From CAZUZD01 sp964624465 (lineage in GTDB: Bacteria; Planctomycetota; Planctomycetia; Isosphaerales; Isosphaeraceae): DNA of 9,395 bases. The notes under the pieces are model-generated. The model was not told where the DNA came from. It made no database searches and worked only from the letters and a program-made list of their open reading frames with translations. Below, one piece after another: positions 1-5,714 of the stretch (positions are counted from its first letter, which is position 1; every line of letters begins with the position of its first letter). A program made the translations under genes and the position numbers. The stretch lies in contig CAZUZD010000250.1 of assembly GCA_964624465.1 (NCBI GenBank), forward strand, positions 1 through 9,395, given 5' to 3'.

Positions 1-138
1 CGGCGCGGCTCGGGGTTCCTCCGCGAGGAGCCCGCCCAGCGCTGGGCCCGCCAGGCGCTGTTCTTCCTGGTCTGGTCGTGCCCGAGCCCGGTGGCGCGGG
101 CCTCGATCCGCGACCTGGCCGGCCTCTGCGCCCTCTGA
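1..138 (+). CDS. C-terminal fragment of an unidentified protein (partial at the left edge)
   Basis: The frame is open from base 1 to a TGA at 136-138 and gives 45 residues ending in DLAGLCAL. All 45 sense codons end in G or C, which is the coding signature of every clear gene in this window, so I take it as the 3' end of a real gene entering from the left. The fragment has a basic start (RRGSGFLREE), a short hydrophobic patch (ALFFLVWSC) and an amphipathic-looking tail. No family motif is visible and I do not assign a function. A GC hairpin follows two bases after the stop. It could still be a chance open frame in GC-rich DNA, but the perfect third-position bias argues against that. Confidence 0.55.
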   Translation, partial: RRGSGFLREEPAQRWARQALFFLVWSCPSPVARASIRDLAGLCAL

Positions 139-527
139 GCCGGCCCGGGGCCGGGGCAGGGGGAGGCGTCCCGGGCGTGGACCAGCCGGCTCAACCGCCG
201 TCGGGACCCTGATCGGCGCGGGCGGCAGGACCGGCAAGTCATGCCGTGGACGGGTCAGGACCCGCGCGGTTCGGTCGATGCGGGCGCCAGCGGGTGCCGA
301 AAAGAGGGGAGACGCGTCCGAATAGCCGAGGCGCCGGCGGCGTCCACGCCAGGGCGGGATCCCCGATCCCCCGCCTGTCCGTGGACCGCCCCGCACCGCG
401 GGCCGGCTGGACGCGACGTCCGAGACCCCTTCGCCAGTTGTGTCCACGGCCCCCGGGCCCGCCCGGTTCGCGAGCGCTCCGGACCCGACCGCGGCCCCGA
501 CCCGATCCCCCGAGAAAGGTCATCCCC
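139..527. other. Gene-free stretch with repeated CGTGGAC heptamers
   Basis: This interval holds no convincing gene. The long open frames crossing it give low-complexity Arg/Pro/Ala/Gly translations of the kind GC-rich noncoding DNA produces. It contains the heptamer CGTGGAC five times in either orientation: 176-182 (+), 245-251 (+), 342-348 (-), 380-386 (+) and 442-448 (-). I found no convincing -35/-10 pair. A promoter for the secreted-protein gene at 528 must lie here or further upstream, but I cannot place it. Confidence 0.5.
140..154 (+). terminator. Possible GC hairpin terminator after the left-edge gene
   Basis: CCGGCC (140-145) pairs with GGCCGG (149-154) around a three-base loop, immediately after the TGA at 136-138. 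There is no T-tract. A near-identical palindrome follows the ABC-2 permease gene at 3350-3365, which makes a 3'-end role more plausible. Short GC palindromes are common at this base composition, so confidence is low. Confidence 0.3.
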
Positions 528-1922
528 ATGCGGAAGCGACCGTACGGCCCGGCCTGGGCCCTGCTGCCGGCCGCGGCCCTGTTTGCCTGGTCGTCGCTCG
601 TGCCGGTGCGGCCGGTCGCCGCCCAGGCCACGCTCGATCTCAAGCCGGCCGCCAGCGCCGAGTCCGTCCCCGTCACCGGCTCGACCGTCTCGATCCTCGA
701 CGCCCAGCGCGCCGGCGACCTCGACGTCTCGATCCGGGGCGCCGGGGCCGACCACGTCAAGTTCACCGTCAAGAACAAGTCCGACCGCCGGCTCAACGTC
801 GTGCTGCCGCCGGGCCTGGTCGCCTCGGCCGCCACGGCCCAGGGTGGTGGCGGGTTCCAGAGCATGGGCCTGGGCACCCTGACCGACCAGCCCGGTCGGT
901 TCGGCCAGTTCGCCCGCGGCCCGGTCGAGACGGCCCCCGGCTTCCGCTCGGTGCCGGCCGATGCCTCGATCCCGGCCGCCGCGGCCCCGGCCGCCCGCTC
1001 CACCGAGGGCGTGGGCGTCGGTGCCGGCCAGACCGTCGAGTTCAACCTGCCGTCGGTCTGCCTGAACTTCGGCGCCCCGACCCCGACCCCGACGAACGTC
1101 TTCAGCCTGGTGAGCGTCGACGAGTACACCCAGGATCTGCGGGCCCGCAAGGCCCTGCGGAGCCTGGCGCTGCTGGGCACCAGCCAGGGCGTGGCCCAGG
1201 CCGTCGTGTGGAACGTCTTCAACGGCATGACCGCCGAGCAGATGATCCGCCAGGCCAGCAAGTACCTGAACGCCGGCGAGATCAGCGTCGCGGCCCGGTT
1301 CATCGAGGCCCTGGACGCCAGCGGCAGCCACGACCCGGTCGACGCCGCCGCCTTCCGCGAGGGTCGGGTGCTGGTGCGGGTCCGCGGCGAGGGGAACCTC
1401 GGCAAGGTCGCCGCCCGCCTGAACGACGAGCTCAAGGGCACCCAGATCTTCGGCCTGCCGGTCCAGGTCGTCACCGAGGGCGACGCCGCCCAGGCCCGCC
1501 CCGCCTCGGTGCTGCTGGACGTGATGCTCAGCGGCGGCGAGAACGGCAAGGCCCGCGGCCGCGTGCTGGTCCGCACCAACTCGGCCCTCTCCGGCTGGAC
1601 CCGCCTCGGCGGGGTCGACCTGGGCGGGAACCTGAACCTGCTGGCCGTCACCGGCGAGTCGCTGGCCGACGTGCTCGACCGGGCCGTGGCCGCGCAGTTC
1701 GTCACCGCCACCCCCGGCCGCCGCGGCGCCGGCACGGTCCAGTTCCGGATCGTCAACAAGCTGCCGCTGACGCTCGAGGACGTGGTGGTCCGCACCGGCA
1801 AGGACGAGGACGCCGCCCTGGTGACCCTCGAGGACCTGGGCGTCGGCCCCAACCGCGCCGCCCTGGCCCCGATCCGGGCCGCCGCCGGCCAGGTCGAGCG
1901 GGTCACCTTCAACGGTCTGTGA
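528..1922 (+). CDS. Secreted protein of unknown function, planctomycete type
   Basis: The product is 464 residues, probably exported. The ATG at 528 is chosen because AAAGG (515-519) lies eight bases upstream and because it begins a classic signal peptide: MRKR, a hydrophobic core over residues 9-29, and a cleavage site V30-A31-A32 before Gln33. Further upstream the frame is open but low-complexity. In the mature part, VKFTVKNKSDRRLNVVLPPG (77-96) looks like beta-strands of a small sandwich domain. It is followed by a Gly/Ala/Pro-rich segment (100-165), then a conserved-looking block with the only cysteine (PSVCLNFG, 175-182), a PTPTPT run and a helical stretch (RKALRSLALLGTSQGVAQAVVWNVFNG, about 207-233). 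A second strand pattern, VQFRIVNKLPLTLEDVVV (404-421), echoes the first. No enzymatic motif is visible. A strong hairpin follows the gene, so it is probably monocistronic. Function is unknown. Confidence 0.85.
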   Translation: MRKRPYGPAWALLPAAALFAWSSLVPVRPVAAQATLDLKPAASAESVPVTGSTVSILDAQRAGDLDVSIRGAGADHVKFTVKNKSDRRLNVVLPPGLVASAATAQGGGGFQSMGLGTLTDQPGRFGQFARGPVETAPGFRSVPADASIPAAAAPAARSTEGVGVGAGQTVEFNLPSVCLNFGAPTPTPTNVFSLVSVDEYTQDLRARKALRSLALLGTSQGVAQAVVWNVFNGMTAEQMIRQASKYLNAGEISVAARFIEALDASGSHDPVDAAAFREGRVLVRVRGEGNLGKVAARLNDELKGTQIFGLPVQVVTEGDAAQARPASVLLDVMLSGGENGKARGRVLVRTNSALSGWTRLGGVDLGGNLNLLAVTGESLADVLDRAVAAQFVTATPGRRGAGTVQFRIVNKLPLTLEDVVVRTGKDEDAALVTLEDLGVGPNRAALAPIRAAAGQVERVTFNGL

Positions 1923-1957
1923 GCCGGTCCCGGCCACCGACCCCCTGAAGCCCGTCC

Positions 1958-1990
1958 CGGGGCCCGTCCGACGCGATCGGGCGGGCCCCG
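1958..1990 (+). terminator. Strong hairpin, probable terminator of the secreted-protein gene
   Basis: A 13-bp stem (1958-1970 with 1978-1990) encloses the 7-base loop ACGCGAT. All pairs are G-C except one T-G at 1967/1981. It lies 35 bases after the stop at 1920-1922 and 30 bases before the next promoter, as expected of a terminator between two transcription units. No T-run follows, so any intrinsic termination would rest on stem stability, or the hairpin may protect the 3' end. Confidence 0.6.
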
Positions 1991-2019
1991 TGCCATTGAC
2001 CGCGCCGGAATCGCCCAGC

Positions 2020-2049
2020 TTGCCGGCCCCCGCCGGGCGGGGCTACACT
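2020..2049 (+). promoter_or_regulatory. Sigma-70-type promoter for the acylphosphatase gene
   Basis: TTGCCG (2020-2025) and TACACT (2044-2049) are separated by 18 bases. Each hexamer matches four of six positions of the TTGACA/TATAAT consensus, which stands out in DNA this GC-rich. Transcription would start near 2056, leaving a leader of about 60 bases before the GTG at 2119. It also rules out the in-frame ATG at about 1990, which lies upstream of the promoter. The same -10 hexamer occurs on the minus strand in front of the epimerase gene (8032-8037). Confidence 0.6.
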
Positions 2050-2118
2050 GACAGGATCAGGGGTCGTCCGGGCCAGGTCCGGGCGACCCGCCGAGCGAAC
2101 CGACCCGGGACCGGCGCC

Positions 2119-2403
2119 GTGGCGATCCAGACCGAACGACGGCGGTGGCAGTACTGGGGCCGGGTGCAGGGCGTGGGCTTCCGGGCCACCGTCCGGCGGC
2201 TGGCGACCGGCTTCCCGGTCACCGGCAGCGTCCGGAACCTGCCCGATGGCTCGGTCGAGGTGGAGGGTTTTGGCGCCCCGACCGACCTGGACCGGTTCGA
2301 GCGGGCGATCGAGCTGGAATTTCGCGCGAACATTCATGACCGCCGGAGCGAACAGGCCCCGGCGGATGCCCCGATTCCCGACGACTTTACGATCCAGGCC
2401 TGA
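2119..2403 (+). CDS. acyP: Acylphosphatase
   Basis: The 94-residue product matches the usual 90-100 residues of acylphosphatases, small cytosolic enzymes that hydrolyse acyl phosphates such as carbamoyl phosphate or 1,3-bisphosphoglycerate. The first signature reads YWGRVQGVGFR (12-22) and the second GSVRNLPDGSVEVEGFG (36-52). The two catalytic residues of the family are present as Arg22 (phosphate binding) and Asn40 (water activation). The C-terminal strand is FTI (90-92). The GTG start is preferred because it gives family length, because GGGA sits eight bases upstream, and because the promoter at 2020-2049 excludes the ATG at 1990. Codon use is looser than in the neighbours, with several A/T-ending codons (GGT TTT, GAA TTT, ATT CAT). 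The gene lies 90 bases before an ABC-2 permease gene and may be co-transcribed with it. The family is clear; the physiological substrate is not. Confidence 0.9.
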   Translation: MAIQTERRRWQYWGRVQGVGFRATVRRLATGFPVTGSVRNLPDGSVEVEGFGAPTDLDRFERAIELEFRANIHDRRSEQAPADAPIPDDFTIQA

Positions 2404-2493
2404 CGGCCAGGGCGGGCCGCCCCCGGGTGTCGGCCCGGTCCGCCGGCGTCACGATCTCTCCCGCGCCCTCATCCTCCGGACCGAGCTGCTCGC

Positions 2494-3324
2494 ATGATGA
2501 AGACCTTCAGCATCGCCCTGTCCACGGCCAAGGAGGCCGTCCGCCAGCCGGCCTTCTGGGTGATCGCGGCGATCGCCGGCCTCTGGCTGTTGATCTCGAT
2601 CTTCCTGCCGTACTTCACGTTCAACGAAGACATCAAGATGTACAAGGACACGGGGCTGGCGACGATCTCGTTCGCCGCCCTGATCCTGGCGCTCCTGACG
2701 TCGAGCTCGACGGTGGCCGAGGAGATCGAGGGCAAGACGGCCGTCACCATGCTCTCCAAGCCGATCAATCGCCGGCAGTTCATCCTGGGCAAGTACCTGG
2801 GCATCGAGCTGGGCGTGCTGGCGCTGTTCGTGGTGCTGGGGGCGTGCTTCGCCCTGGGCGTCTACTACAAGTCGGGCTACGACCTCCGTGAGAGCGCCGG
2901 CGGCGCCGAGGAGCTGGCCAGGGCAGGGGCCCACGTGCTCCAGATCCTGCCGGGCCTGGTGCTCGGGTTCCTGGAGGTCTCGGTGCTGGCGGCCATCAGC
3001 GTGGCGATCTCGACCCGGCTGCCGATGCTGGCCAATCTGGTCGTCTGCATCGCGATCTTCTTCCTGGGCCACCTGACCCCGGTGCTCGTCGAGGCGACCA
3101 GCCAGGCCGGTGCCCAGCGCAACGAGCTGGTGGCGTTCATGGCGCAGCTGTTCGCCTGGGCGTTGCCGTCGCTGGAGTTCTTCAACGCCGGCCCGGCGAT
3201 CTCGACCGGGGCGGTGATTCCCTGGGTGACGTACGTGCTGCCGGCCCTGGGGTACTGCGTGTTGTACACTGGAGCAGCGCTGCTGTTCGCATTCCTGCTG
3301 TTCGAGAACCGCGACGTGGCCTGA
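2494..3324 (+). CDS. ABC-2-type transporter permease
   Basis: This is an inner-membrane permease of 276 residues, the usual size for ABC-2/NosY-like single-domain permeases, with about six hydrophobic segments: near 21-40, 55-70, 101-124, 150-172, 178-192 and 238-270. After the second lies the cytoplasmic block typical of the family, EEIEGKTAVTMLSKPINRRQ (76-95), followed by FILGK. Such permeases pair with a separate ABC ATPase to move lipids, drugs, polysaccharides or proteins; the substrate cannot be read here. No stand-alone ATPase gene lies next to it within the window, and the next ABC gene (3477) encodes a full membrane/ATPase fusion that would not normally serve it. Two ATGs stand in tandem at 2494 and 2497; only a weak GAG (2483-2485) precedes them, so either may be used. 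A GC hairpin follows at 3350-3365. Confidence 0.87.
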   Translation: MMKTFSIALSTAKEAVRQPAFWVIAAIAGLWLLISIFLPYFTFNEDIKMYKDTGLATISFAALILALLTSSSTVAEEIEGKTAVTMLSKPINRRQFILGKYLGIELGVLALFVVLGACFALGVYYKSGYDLRESAGGAEELARAGAHVLQILPGLVLGFLEVSVLAAISVAISTRLPMLANLVVCIAIFFLGHLTPVLVEATSQAGAQRNELVAFMAQLFAWALPSLEFFNAGPAISTGAVIPWVTYVLPALGYCVLYTGAALLFAFLLFENRDVA

Positions 3325-3349
3325 TTCCGGCCAGGTCTTCGCCCCGCGC

Positions 3350-3365
3350 CCGGCCCTGGGGCCGG
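3350..3365 (+). terminator. Possible GC hairpin terminator after the ABC-2 permease gene
   Basis: The palindrome CCGGCCCTGGGGCCGG lies 25 bases after the TGA at 3322-3324 and can fold into a 6-bp stem with a 4-base loop. It is almost the same as the palindrome just after the stop at 138. There is no T-tract, so it may only attenuate transcription into the ABC gene downstream. Confidence 0.35.
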
Positions 3366-3476
3366 ACCGGGGCCGGGGCCAGCCGGGCGGGTCACGCGCC
3401 CGCGCCGGCCGTCCACGGGTCGGGACCGCCTCGCCCGACCGACGGCCGCCGGGACCCTCCGCCCGAGGCCCTCGTC

Positions 3477-5492
3477 ATGTCCCAGGCCGCTCTGGCACGT
3501 GCCCGCAACCTGATGCGGGCTCGACCCGGTTCGATCGTGCTGCTGCACGCCCTGGCGGTGCTCGACGCCCTGGTGCGGGTCGGGATCGGGGTGGTCGCCG
3601 CCCTGCTGCTGGCCCTGGTCGCCTCGCGGGGCATCACCCACCTGACCGAGCGCCACCTCCAGACGGGCGAGCTGACCGCCCAGCCCGGCTGGATCCGCTC
3701 GCGACTGCCCGACTACGACACGGCCCAGGGCCGGTTCGTGCAGGGCCCGTCGCGCGAAACCTGGCTGGCCGACACGGGCCTGTACCCGGTCGTCGCCGAC
3801 GCCCGCTTCAGCCCCAACCCCGTGCGCCGCTGGGGCGGTCAGGTGCTTGGCGGCCTGGTGCAGCGCCTGCGGCCCCTGCGCTCCAACCAGAGCGCCCTGA
3901 ACACGCTGCTGATCGCCGGCCTGATCCTGCTGCTGGCCGCCTGGGCCCTGGGTAGCCTCCGCCGCGCCCGGGCCGCCGCCGCCGCCGGGCGGGCGGCCTG
4001 GAACCTCCGCAACCAGGTGCACCGGCAGGCCTACCGCCTGGGCGAGTCGGCCCTGCCCACCGAGGGGGCCGGGTCCGTGGTGCCGCTGTTCACCGACCAG
4101 ATCGACCAGGTGCGCGACGGCTTGCAGGCCGAGCTGATCACCACCTGGTACGCCCCGGTGCTGGCCGCCGGCCTCCTGGTCATGGCCCTGTTCCTGGCCC
4201 CGGTGCAGGCGGTGTTCCTGGCGTCGCTGGCCGGCCTGGTCGGTCTGGCGGCGCTCTACCTGGGCCGGGCCCGCCGGGCCGAGGCCAGCACCGCCGCCGT
4301 CGAGTCGGCCGGCCAGCTGGCGCTGCTGGAGGAGGACCTGGGCCTGCTCCGCACGGTGCGGGTCTTCAGCATGGAAGCGGTCGACCGCCAGCGGTTCGAG
4401 TCGCACCTGGACGGCTACCAGGACGCCGAGGCCCGCCGCCTCCAGGCCGAGGCCCGCGGCGGCCCGAGCACCCTGCTGCTGCTGGGCTCGGCGGGCCTGA
4501 TGGCCGCCGGCCTACTGGGCTCCAACGTGCTGCAAGGCCGGCTGAGCCTGGCCACGGCGCTCTCGCTGGTCGGCACCCTGGCGGCGCTGGCGGTGCCGGT
4601 GTACCAGTGGCTGCGGGCCCGCGCCGAGCTGGCCCGGGCCGCCGAATCCGCCGGTACCCTCGACGCCTTCCTCGAGCGCCGGCCCAACCTGCAGATGGGC
4701 GTCAACGCCCGGTTCCTGCCGCCGCTCCGCGACCGGATCCGGTTCGAGAACGTCGCGATCGAGGCCGCCGACGGCCGCACCCTGCTGGCCGACTTCTCGG
4801 CCGAGATCCCCGTCCGCGGCCGGGTGGCGCTCATGGGCCTGGACGACGAGGCCAAGCACGCCGTCGCCTGCCTGGTCCCGCGCCTGGTCGACCCCAGCCG
4901 GGGCCGGGTGACCATCGACGGCGTCGACCTCCGCGACGTCACGCTCGACTCGCTGCGGGCGCAGGTCGCCCTGGTGCTCCAGACCGACCTGGTCTTCACC
5001 GACACCGTGCTCCAGAACATCGGCCTGGGCAATGAGAGCTACACGCTCCCCCGGATCGTCGAGGCCGCCAAGCTCGCCCACGCCCACCAGTTCATCCAGG
5101 AGCTGCCGCGCGGCTACGAGACGGTCATCGGCGCCCAGGGCCACCCGCTGAGCGCCGACCAGCAGTACCGCATCGCCCTGGCCCGTGCCGTGCTGCACGA
5201 CCCCTCGGTACTGATCCTCGAGGAGCCGACCGAGCCGCTTGACGACGCGGTCAAGCCCCTGATCGACGACACCCTGGAGCGGCTGGCCGCGCAGCGCACC
5301 GTGCTCGTGCTGCCGCACCGGCTGTCGACGATCCGCAAGTGCAATCAGGTCATCATCCTGCACAACGGCAGGGTCGAGACCGCGGGCGCCCCCCGCGACC
5401 TGCACGCCCAGAGCAAGCTGTTCCGGCACCTGCAGTACGTCGAGTTCAACCAGTTCGCCAACGGCGAGCTGGAGGCCGGCCAGATGGGCTGA
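3477..5492 (+). CDS. ABC transporter fusion protein (membrane domain plus degenerate ATPase domain)
   Basis: The 671-residue product has the exporter half-transporter layout. Hydrophobic segments lie near 18-50, 141-160, 225-242, 243-262, 332-352 and 355-377, followed by an ABC ATPase domain from about 420 to 650. Start: ATG at 3477, with GAGG (3465-3468) eight bases upstream. The ATPase domain aligns along its whole length with ABCB/MsbA-type exporters, but key positions differ. The A-loop aromatic is Ala430. The P-loop is GLDDEAKH (454-461), which lacks two glycines and the Ser/Thr but keeps Lys460. The signature is LSADQ (558-562) instead of LSGGQ. Walker B ends LILEEP, with Glu582 in place of Asp. 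Gln502 (Q-loop), Glu583 (catalytic base) and His614 (H-loop, PHRLSTI) are retained. The frame is intact and coding-like throughout, so this is not a decaying pseudogene. Poor or altered nucleotide use is inferred. About 90 residues separate the first two membrane segments, long for this fold. The substrate is unknown. Confidence 0.88.
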   Translation: MSQAALARARNLMRARPGSIVLLHALAVLDALVRVGIGVVAALLLALVASRGITHLTERHLQTGELTAQPGWIRSRLPDYDTAQGRFVQGPSRETWLADTGLYPVVADARFSPNPVRRWGGQVLGGLVQRLRPLRSNQSALNTLLIAGLILLLAAWALGSLRRARAAAAAGRAAWNLRNQVHRQAYRLGESALPTEGAGSVVPLFTDQIDQVRDGLQAELITTWYAPVLAAGLLVMALFLAPVQAVFLASLAGLVGLAALYLGRARRAEASTAAVESAGQLALLEEDLGLLRTVRVFSMEAVDRQRFESHLDGYQDAEARRLQAEARGGPSTLLLLGSAGLMAAGLLGSNVLQGRLSLATALSLVGTLAALAVPVYQWLRARAELARAAESAGTLDAFLERRPNLQMGVNARFLPPLRDRIRFENVAIEAADGRTLLADFSAEIPVRGRVALMGLDDEAKHAVACLVPRLVDPSRGRVTIDGVDLRDVTLDSLRAQVALVLQTDLVFTDTVLQNIGLGNESYTLPRIVEAAKLAHAHQFIQELPRGYETVIGAQGHPLSADQQYRIALARAVLHDPSVLILEEPTEPLDDAVKPLIDDTLERLAAQRTVLVLPHRLSTIRKCNQVIILHNGRVETAGAPRDLHAQSKLFRHLQYVEFNQFANGELEAGQMG

Positions 5493-5506
5493 GCCGGTTT
5501 TCCGGC
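5493..5506 (+). terminator. Short hairpin immediately after the ABC gene stop
   Basis: GCCGG (5493-5497) and CCGGC (5502-5506) form a perfect 5-bp stem around a TTTT loop, starting at the first base after the TGA. It is short and has no T-tract. It could be a weak terminator or 3'-end stabiliser for the ABC transcript. Confidence 0.3.
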
Positions 5507-5700
5507 CGGGCCAAAGAGAGTTGATCGAGTTGCCGATAGGAATGGCAGGTCGACCCGGACCCCGCTCCCAGGATGGGCGGCGGGGCCCGGCTCGTCCGTG
5601 CGCGGGCCCCGGGCCCGTCGGTGCCGTCCATCGCGACGGAGCCGGCGGTCCAATCCCGGAGCCGCGCCCGCAGGGCCGCGAGGTGGCGGCCACGACCTCC

Positions 5701-5706
5701 AGGAGG
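5701..5706 (+). promoter_or_regulatory. Consensus ribosome binding site of the beta-barrel gene
   Basis: AGGAGG matches the full anti-Shine-Dalgarno core and lies eight bases before the ATG at 5715. It is the strongest such site in the window. It settles the start against the longer open frame upstream and against the second in-frame ATG at 5724. It suggests high translation. Confidence 0.75.
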
Positions 5707-5714
5707 GATCGGTC

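Noticed and set aside
1078..1094. Short tandem ACCCCG units as a repeat element
   Set aside because: They encode the PTPTPT run of the secreted protein in frame and are too short to be a separate element.
239..1996. Long minus-strand open frames opposite the secreted-protein gene (585 and 560 codons)
   Set aside because: Their translations are low-complexity Arg/Ala/Pro/Gly or Asp/Gln/Val/Gly text with no motif. They are a by-product of the high third-position GC of the + strand gene, which has a signal peptide and a ribosome binding site.
2404..2493. Small GC stem-loops between the acylphosphatase and permease genes as terminators
   Set aside because: Only 5-bp stems are possible, such as GGGCG/CGCCC at 2410-2422. 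These are expected by chance at this GC content.
3265..3270. A TACACT hexamer inside the end of the ABC-2 permease gene, as a promoter for the ABC gene
   Set aside because: There is no -35 match 16-18 bases upstream, it encodes the in-frame residues LYTG of a membrane segment, and it is over 200 bases from the ABC start.
2877..4406. A 509-codon minus-strand open frame opposite the permease and ABC genes
   Set aside because: The composition is typical of an antisense shadow (Gln/Gly/Ala/Arg-rich), and it covers two genes with clear transporter features.
3477..5492. The ABC gene as a pseudogene because of its altered ATP-binding motifs
   Set aside because: The frame is uninterrupted over 672 codons, has a proper ribosome binding site, keeps strong third-position bias and retains the Q-loop, catalytic Glu and H-loop.
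5521..5549. A relatively AT-rich patch (TTGATC, TTGCCG, GATAGGAAT) as a promoter for the beta-barrel gene
   Set aside because: No -10 hexamer lies at the right spacing from either possible -35, so I do not claim a promoter.
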